Assembly (NCBI GenBank): GCA_900316905.1
Contig: ONET01000011.1
Location: 1-47,400, forward strand
From: an uncultured Treponema sp.
Lineage (GTDB): Bacteria; Spirochaetota; Spirochaetia; Treponematales; Treponemataceae
Length of the DNA: 47,400 bases
Direction: 5' to 3'
The notes below the pieces were generated by a model. That model had not been told where the DNA came from and did not search any database. It saw nothing but the letters and a program-made list of their open reading frames with translations. The translations under genes and the position numbers were made by a program. This document shows positions 42,358 to 47,400 of this stretch, piece after piece. The number at the start of each line of letters is the position of its first letter. The stretch's first letter is position 1.

Positions 42358-43734
42358 TTAAATTTTGCAGCAGGACAAGGCTTCCAGTTCCTTTATCAAG
42401 AGGGCCGCCTCAACCATGCCCTTGGCGCACTTTATCTTTTGCGCGGCGCAGTCGCTCAAGTTTTCCAAGTAGTCGGTCTTTGTCACGCTTCCTTGTTCAA
42501 GCTGAATTTTCATCAGGCCAAGCTTTTGTTCCTTCAACTTAGCCGTTTCCAAAAGCAAGAGCGCGTTTTCCCTGGCGCTTTCAACGCCTTGGACAAGCCT
42601 AAAGACTTTGCCTTCAATTTCCCGCTGAACTTTCTCAGCGTCCAAGCGGCTTTTTTCAACGCCGATTTTTAAAAGCCTCATCTGGCTTGTCCAACTTGTG
42701 TTGACGATTCCCTTGGCCGAAAATCCGTCTGTAATTGAATTCAAACGCCCGTCCTGGCTTCCGGCCGCGCGCGACACGCTTGCAGGAATCCAAGGATTGT
42801 TGTCAAAGCCAAGCGTGACCTTGAACGAATATGACGGTTGCGTAAGCGGGTAGGAACGGCCGTCAAAAGAAAAGCCCGCCCTGACGGAAACGCTGGGCAA
42901 AAAAGCCCTCGTTTGCAAGGCCCGCCGCTTTTTTTCCCATTCAGTTTGCGCCCGGGCTTTTTTCAAATCCACGCTGCTTTCAACAGCCTTTTGCGAAAGC
43001 GCCATAATGCGGCCGTTCAAATTCCGCTCCTTTAGCGCGTCGTCAAACAAAAGCTCCGAAGCGTCTTGGCCAAAGACAAGGCTTTGATTCGCGTCAAGAG
43101 ACAAGAGCTCGTTCAAAAGTCGGCAGGAATCCAAAAACTTGTCGCGGGCGCTCTTCGCCTGCGCCTTGATTTGCCCATAGCGGACTTTACTTTCCAAAAG
43201 TTCCGTCTTGGAAATCATTCCGCTTTCTTCTTCCAACTCAGCGATAAAAAGAACTTCCTTGGCGTTGTCAAGGGCGGCGCAAAAAACGTCGGACTCCATT
43301 TTTGCCAAAAGGGCGGAGTAGTAGCCTTGCAGGACTTTGTTCTTTTGCGCCTCCTCCTCCTTTTGAACTTGCAGCAAGTCGTAAAAGCTTTTTTCCCTTT
43401 GCATTTTATACTCAAGCAAGCTCTTTCCGCCGTTAAAGACTTTTTGCGTCACGCCGGCCTCAATCGACTTGCGCTTGTAGTCGCCGTCCCTCGCGCTTGC
43501 AAAGGCGCTGTCGGAAATCGCAAAGTCAAATTCCGGAAAAAAGGGAGTCAAAGACTTTTTGGAAAGCCTGACTTCCTCCTGCGCGTATTGACGGCGAATC
43601 CTAAGCTCCCGGTCGTTCGACAAGGCTATTTGAAGCGCGTCGTCGGCCGACCTCAATACAATTTGGGCAAAGAGAGCGGGCGCGGACTGCAAAAAAACAA
43701 AAGAGCAAGCCGCGAGCAAAAGCTTTCTACGCAT
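42358..43734 (-). CDS. TolC-family outer-membrane channel
   Basis: At 458 residues it has a signal peptide (ending ALFAQ) and the TolC repeat pattern of long helices with beta strands (DALQIALSNDRELRIRRQ; TQKVFNGGKSLLEYKMQREKS). It forms the outer-membrane exit duct. It overlaps the previous gene by 8 nt and is followed 12 nt later by the adaptor. Confidence 0.9.
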   Translation of the reverse strand: MRRKLLLAACSFVFLQSAPALFAQIVLRSADDALQIALSNDRELRIRRQYAQEEVRLSKKSLTPFFPEFDFAISDSAFASARDGDYKRKSIEAGVTQKVFNGGKSLLEYKMQREKSFYDLLQVQKEEEAQKNKVLQGYYSALLAKMESDVFCAALDNAKEVLFIAELEEESGMISKTELLESKVRYGQIKAQAKSARDKFLDSCRLLNELLSLDANQSLVFGQDASELLFDDALKERNLNGRIMALSQKAVESSVDLKKARAQTEWEKKRRALQTRAFLPSVSVRAGFSFDGRSYPLTQPSYSFKVTLGFDNNPWIPASVSRAAGSQDGRLNSITDGFSAKGIVNTSWTSQMRLLKIGVEKSRLDAEKVQREIEGKVFRLVQGVESARENALLLLETAKLKEQKLGLMKIQLEQGSVTKTDYLENLSDCAAQKIKCAKGMVEAALLIKELEALSCCKI

Positions 43735-44233
43735 CGCTTTCCTTCGCGCCCGCGAAAAATTTCTTCAAGTCCTTGGCGATGCGCTCGACCTGCCTTTTTT
43801 GCGCCGTGGCCGACATGATGGAATTTTTGCTTTCGGAACAAAAGACATTTTCCAAGACACATTCTCCGCTTTCAGAAAAAAGCTGGTAATGCGCGTAAAG
43901 GGACCTTTCAACGTCCACGTTTTTATAAAAGGATCTTTCGCTCAAGTTAATCGCTATCGCATATTCCTTTCCGTTTTCTTCCGGCGGAATTTTTGAAAAG
44001 GCGTTTTTTGCCATCTCAAAAATTTGTGACGATATTCCCTTTTCTTGAATGTTGTCAACTACGACTTCCACCGTCAAAACGTCAATTTTCGCTTTTTTTT
44101 CAATGCAGCTTTGAGCGAAATTTGAAAAATTTAGGCAAAAGAGCGCAGTTGCGGCGCAAAAAAACAACTTTCCCCAAAAAATTGTTTCACGCTTTTTGAA
44201 AAATGTTTCACGGAAATTTATAATAAAATTCAC
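43727..44233 (-). CDS. Small exported protein of unknown function in the efflux operon
   Basis: It has 168 residues. The GTG start (44233) has AAGGAG 6 nt before it. The N-terminus is basic with a hydrophobic stretch ending near FAQSC, so a signal peptide or lipoprotein anchor is likely. The remainder looks like one alpha/beta domain (VEVVVDNIQEKG; YAIAINLSERSFYKNVDVERSLYAHYQL). Overlap with the TolC gene suggests a role in the pump, but I do not recognise a family. Confidence 0.6.
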   Translation of the reverse strand: MNFIINFRETFFKKRETIFWGKLFFCAATALFCLNFSNFAQSCIEKKAKIDVLTVEVVVDNIQEKGISSQIFEMAKNAFSKIPPEENGKEYAIAINLSERSFYKNVDVERSLYAHYQLFSESGECVLENVFCSESKNSIMSATAQKRQVERIAKDLKKFFAGAKESDA

Positions 44234-44253
44234 CTTTATCTCCTTTTAGAATT

Positions 44254-44862
44254 TTAATAAAGCTCCAAGTAACTTTTGTCCAGCGCCAGGCATTTTTCCT
44301 TAAACTCTTGCGCCTTTGACTCTATTCCCAACGAAAGCCAAAGAAGCGAAAGGTCAAAGTAAATTTGCGCGGCTCCGTCCAAAGCCCTTTGCGCGCCGGA
44401 CAGCGCTTCCAGACGGCGCTCAGCGTCGTCCGTTTTTGCCGCCGCGACGGCCGCCAAATGATAAAGCCGCCAGTCGCCCCTGTCCTTTTCCAACGCGCGT
44501 TGAATTTCTTTTTGAGCAAGCTCTGTTTGTCCGTCAAGCAGCAGGCTTTTTATTAGGTAAAGTTGAATGTCTTTTTGGTCTGAATGTTTTTGTTGAAGGT
44601 CTAAAAGGATTTCCGCGGCCGCCGCGGGCTGGCCTTGGAAAAAATTGATTTTGGCTTTTAAGAATTTCGCCTGTTCGTTTTTTTGGTCACATTCCAAAGA
44701 TTTGTTGATAAAGGCGCCCGCTTGATTCAGGTCCTTTCGCTCATAAGATTCGAGCGCCTTTATATACAGAGTTTCGGCCGCTTTCTTGTCGGCGCAAGCG
44801 GCAAAAATCGCGCACGACAAGAGCAGGGCGGCGACCCCAATGATTTTTTTGGGCCGCTTCAA
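44254..44862 (-). CDS. TPR lipoprotein
   Basis: It has 202 residues with lipobox FAAC followed by tetratricopeptide-like helix pairs (about 30-190; YIKALESYERKDLNQAGAFINKSLECD). It starts at TTG 44862 with AGGAGG 12 nt upstream, a long spacing. It is an early gene of the efflux operon. A scaffold or assembly role is inference. Confidence 0.75.
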   Translation of the reverse strand: MKRPKKIIGVAALLLSCAIFAACADKKAAETLYIKALESYERKDLNQAGAFINKSLECDQKNEQAKFLKAKINFFQGQPAAAAEILLDLQQKHSDQKDIQLYLIKSLLLDGQTELAQKEIQRALEKDRGDWRLYHLAAVAAAKTDDAERRLEALSGAQRALDGAAQIYFDLSLLWLSLGIESKAQEFKEKCLALDKSYLELY

Positions 44863-44883
44863 ATTATCTTTATGCCTCCTTTT

Positions 44884-46047
44884 TTAGTCGTAATCCTTGA
44901 TTTCATTCATTTTTTTCTGGAATTCCGCAAGAGCCGCTTTGTCGCCTTGGGCCTCGGCCTTTTGGGCTAGGCGCGCGTAAAAGTATTTTTGGCTTCCAAA
45001 AAATCCTTCGTAGCTTTTTCGCAAGGCCGCGATGTCGTTGGAATTTTTCATGTCATACATGTAGCGGACAAACAAGAAGTCTTGCGTGTCCTTGGGAAGA
45101 GAGGCCAAGTCTTCTTCTCCCAACGAAGCGTTCTTGTCGTAAAATTTATTCAAAAAGTCTATGCAGGCGGAGGCGGCCTTGTTCTTGCCGTAATGCTTTC
45201 GCAAAACCGCAATCGACGCCAAGACTTTGGACTCGTCCCTGACCATCTGATCCTCGTTGTTCATCAATGCAGACAAGGCGGCCTTGTCGGGCCTTTTCGC
45301 CTTCTCATAGCCGGTGACAATCAAAAAGGCCAGAATGCCGTCGGCTCTTTTCTTTTCCGACGAAACGTATCTGTCCCAAAGTTTTTCAAGGTCGGAAGAA
45401 AGCTTTTTTTTCGCGCACAGATCCGAATAATCCGCGATGTTGTAGATGGAAGCCTTTTCCAAATCCTTGTCAATTTCAAAGGCTTTTTTATAAAAGATAA
45501 ACGCGTTGTCAACGGCTTTGCCTTTTATGTAATGCTCGGCCAAGTTATAATAGGCCTCCGAGCCGATGGCTTTGTCAAAGCCGGCGCAACGGTCAGCTTC
45601 ATCCTGCGCCTTTTTTTCATTCTTCAACACGTAAAGCTGAATTTCCGACGAAAGCCTGTAAAAGTCGGCCTTGTCAATCTTTCCAATTTCCGTGTCGCCA
45701 ACAAAGGTCGCGGCCTTTTCCCCGGCATTATACGCGGACATGGCCATCTTCACGATGTCAGGAGACTTTGTGGCAATGCCCCATTTTACAAAATCCGTGT
45801 AAGGCGGAAGCAGGACCGGCTTTTCAATGGAATAATCGTATATGTCAAGCAAATAGCGGCCAAGGTTGTCCTTGTGCTTTGCCCTTGCTTCTTCCTCAAA
45901 CTTTTTGTATTCCAACGACAGTTTGTCGTAGTTTTCCAATTGAGCCTTCAGCTTGGCCTCATTCGACAAGCCGCCATTCGTTTGCGCCCACAAGGCAGAT
46001 CCAAGCGCAAGCGCAAAAAGGAAGCAGAACGTTCTTTGTTTTTTCAT
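44884..46047 (-). CDS. Exported helical-repeat (TPR-like) protein
   Basis: It has 387 residues with a signal peptide (cut after LWA-Q) and a soluble helical body with TPR-like pairs (AYYNLAEHYIKGKAVDNAFIFYKKAFEIDKDLE). It is the first gene of the - strand efflux operon, 21 nt upstream of the TPR lipoprotein. No enzyme motif is present. Confidence 0.7.
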   Translation of the reverse strand: MKKQRTFCFLFALALGSALWAQTNGGLSNEAKLKAQLENYDKLSLEYKKFEEEARAKHKDNLGRYLLDIYDYSIEKPVLLPPYTDFVKWGIATKSPDIVKMAMSAYNAGEKAATFVGDTEIGKIDKADFYRLSSEIQLYVLKNEKKAQDEADRCAGFDKAIGSEAYYNLAEHYIKGKAVDNAFIFYKKAFEIDKDLEKASIYNIADYSDLCAKKKLSSDLEKLWDRYVSSEKKRADGILAFLIVTGYEKAKRPDKAALSALMNNEDQMVRDESKVLASIAVLRKHYGKNKAASACIDFLNKFYDKNASLGEEDLASLPKDTQDFLFVRYMYDMKNSNDIAALRKSYEGFFGSQKYFYARLAQKAEAQGDKAALAEFQKKMNEIKDYD

Positions 46048-46099
46048 TTTTTCCTCACTTAATTCAATGAACTTTTTGCCAAAGATTTGACATAGATAT

Positions 46100-46128
46100 C
46101 ATATATTTTTTTTTAAATTTCTATTCAA
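46100..46128 (-). promoter_or_regulatory. Candidate promoter of the efflux operon
   Basis: On the - strand TTGAAT (46128-46123), 17-nt spacer, TATATG (46105-46100). The operon's first ATG lies about 50 nt further on, with GTGAGG ahead of it. Confidence 0.55.
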
Positions 46129-46218
46129 AAAAAGGCGGAAAAAAAGAAAAAAAAATAAAAAAACGCGCGCAACCCCTAGACATAAGAACGGATTTTAAAG
46201 CCGTCCAAGGCTTTTGTG
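46129..46218. other. A-rich intergenic spacer
   Basis: It separates the efflux operon promoter from the comEB promoter. It has long A runs on the + strand and no gene. Confidence 0.4.
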
Positions 46219-46247
46219 TTGAAAAAATAAATGATTTGCGATATATT
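46219..46247 (+). promoter_or_regulatory. Promoter of the broken dCMP deaminase gene
   Basis: TTGAAA (46219-46224), 17-nt spacer, TATATT (46242-46247). The ATG lies 7 nt past the -10 box with no ribosome site between, so the transcript may be leaderless. Confidence 0.6.
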
Positions 46248-46253
46248 TTTTTT

Positions 46254-46716
46254 ATGAGCGAAGAAAAATACGTCCGCCCCACATGGGACGAATACTTTAT
46301 GGAAGTCTCGCGCGCTATCGCCAAGCGAGCCACTTGCGACAGGGGAAGGAGCGGCTGCGTAATCGCCCGCGACAACCAGATTTTGGTCACCGGCTACGTA
46401 GGAAGCCCGGCCGGTCTTCCTCACTGCGACGACGTGGGCCACCTTTTTAGAAAGAGCGTCCACGCCGACGGCTCTGTCACAAACCACTGCGTGCGCACGG
46501 TTCACGCCGAGCAAAACGCCATTTGCCAGGCGGCCAAGCGCGGCATATCCATCGACGGCGCGCACCTGCGCGATGCTTATAATCAATTGCGGAATAAAAA
46601 GGGTAGTCTGCGAAAAGCATTACCACGACGAGGAAGATTCGCTTGAAATGTTCAAGCAAGCCGGCGTGGCCATCGAGCACTTGGAAGACACCGTGCAGAC
46701 GTATAAAGATATGTGA
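46254..46716 (+). pseudogene. dCMP/ComEB-type deaminase broken by loss of the PCxxC site
   Basis: The first frame (ATG 46254) reads as a dCMP deaminase through TVHAEQNAI (zinc ligand His and catalytic Glu) to GISIDGAHL. Family members continue with a segment holding PCxxC, the two zinc cysteines. Here that segment is absent: at about 46567 the homology jumps to another frame (MLIINCGIKRVVCEKHYHDEEDSLEMF ... in pieces) that runs to TGA 46714-46716. The deletion is not a multiple of three, so the open frame ends early at 46646. The flanking CCTGC-like repeats suggest slippage. The product would lack zinc binding, so dCMP to dUMP conversion is lost unless another copy exists. An assembly error is possible. 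Confidence 0.8.
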
Positions 46717-46725
46717 CAACAAACA

Positions 46726-46753
46726 AAAAAAATCGCCTTGCGGCGATTTTTTT
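46726..46753. terminator. Bidirectional terminator between comEB remnant and thrC
   Basis: A perfect 12-bp stem (AAAAAAATCGCC with GGCGATTTTTTT) and loop TTGC serve both strands: T tract on the + strand and, through the A tract, on the - strand. Confidence 0.85.
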
Positions 46754-46756
46754 GTT

Positions 46757-47400
46757 TTAGAGGTTGGCGACAAGCCAGGCCTTGAACTTGTTGTAGTCGT
46801 TTTCCATAGGAATCGCGCGGTCGGGCAAAGTCATAAGCTTTTGCAGGCGCTCCGGAATCGGCGGCTCCGCTCCTGTCGCGTCTTTTACAATCGCGCTGAA
46901 CTTGGCCGGATCGGCGGTTTCCAGTATGACGCCGACGGCGTCCTTGGCCTTGTCGGCCCAATCAGGCCTGTTGGGAGTGATTCCGGGCTTTGTTATGTCT
47001 ATGCCTTCAAGATTGTCCAAGGCGCCGTTCTTGATGTCTTCCCAAGCCTTGTAGGCCACCGCTCCGTGCGGGTCAATCGTGTAGCCGGTCGAATCCTTGC
47101 AAGCCTTTATCGATTTTATGATTCCGTCGTTGTCAAGCCAGTAGGCGGCAAAGAGGCGGCGGACTTCCTCCAAAGAATACATGTAGGCGATGCGCTCGTA
47201 GTTGGAGGGGGCGCCCACATCCATCGCGTTGGCGTAAGTCTCCACGCTGGGGCGGGCCTTGTATTCGCTTGTGGCGATCCAGTCGGGAATCGTGCGGTTG
47301 GAATTAGTCGCCGCCACAAAGCCTGTTATCGGAGCGCCCATTTCGCGCGCGATATACGCCGCGAAAATGTTGCCGAAGTTGCCCGTCGGCACGCAGACGT
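46757..47400 (-). CDS. thrC: Threonine synthase, C-terminal part (runs off window)
   Basis: About 214 residues from the C-terminal end are present. VCVPTGNFGNIFAAYIAREMG is the PLP-phosphate-binding region of the threonine synthase family that converts O-phosphohomoserine to threonine. NSNRTIPDW and MDVGAPSNYER also fit. The 5' part lies beyond 47400; the open frame continues to the window edge without a stop. Confidence 0.92.
   Translation of the reverse strand, partial: VCVPTGNFGNIFAAYIAREMGAPITGFVAATNSNRTIPDWIATSEYKARPSVETYANAMDVGAPSNYERIAYMYSLEEVRRLFAAYWLDNDGIIKSIKACKDSTGYTIDPHGAVAYKAWEDIKNGALDNLEGIDITKPGITPNRPDWADKAKDAVGVILETADPAKFSAIVKDATGAEPPIPERLQKLMTLPDRAIPMENDYNKFKAWLVANL

Noticed and set aside
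44989..46062. 357-codon + strand frame opposite the exported helical-repeat gene
   Set aside because: It is the antisense shadow of a gene with a proper signal peptide and ribosome site.

Overview
The window looks like chromosomal DNA of a Treponema-like, gut or rumen-type spirochaete. The basis is inference from protein character: many lipoproteins with spirochaete-style lipoboxes, InlB-type beta-repeat surface lipoproteins ending in FGE-like or DUF6273-like domains, treponemal Rpn/PD-(D/E)XK 'transposases', GC-rich codon use mixed with long A/T runs, and frequent TTG starts. No rRNA, tRNA or CRISPR array was recognised.

Region 1 (1-9806) is an accessory island. It holds two large paralogous surface lipoproteins whose N-terminal halves match and whose C-terminal modules differ (DUF6273-like and FGE/SUMF1-like). 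Next to the second lies an 87-bp remnant of a DUF6273-type 3' end. The remnant aligns without gaps to the end of the first gene: the last 39 bp are identical and 14 substitutions fall in the preceding 48 bp. This is the pattern of a diversity-generating retroelement (DGR) variable region; no reverse transcriptase or template repeat is in the window. Two near-identical Rpn-type elements (about 2889-4128 and 8585-9806) flank the second lipoprotein and a compact type III toxin-antitoxin locus: promoter, 38-nt repeats, terminator, then a ToxN/AbiQ-family toxin (7839-8553).

Region 2 (9846-26940) is mostly housekeeping on the + strand: metG, a FemAB-family transferase, rnz, a fused Gld-type ABC transporter with a DUF4340-like partner, a CPBP protease (- strand), a PilZ protein, a helical-repeat protein, a short ComEC, rsmA, a YggS-type PLP protein, a small exported protein and two RluA-family pseudouridine synthases. 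Most are tightly spaced or overlapping, indicating translational coupling.

Region 3 (26974-32430) holds a large lipoprotein and a D,D-carboxypeptidase on the - strand, then uraA on the + strand.

Region 4 (46128 down to 32260, - strand) is one long envelope/efflux operon: two helical-repeat exported proteins, a small exported protein, TolC-like channel, lipoprotein adaptor, two SbsA-type Ig-like lipoproteins and two tandem RND permeases, all overlapping or closely spaced. The probable machine is an RND pump with two permeases, one adaptor, one outer-membrane channel and unusual lipoprotein partners.

Region 5 (46219-47400) has a dCMP deaminase gene that has lost its PCxxC zinc-site segment by a frameshifting deletion, a shared bidirectional terminator, and the 3' part of thrC running off the window.
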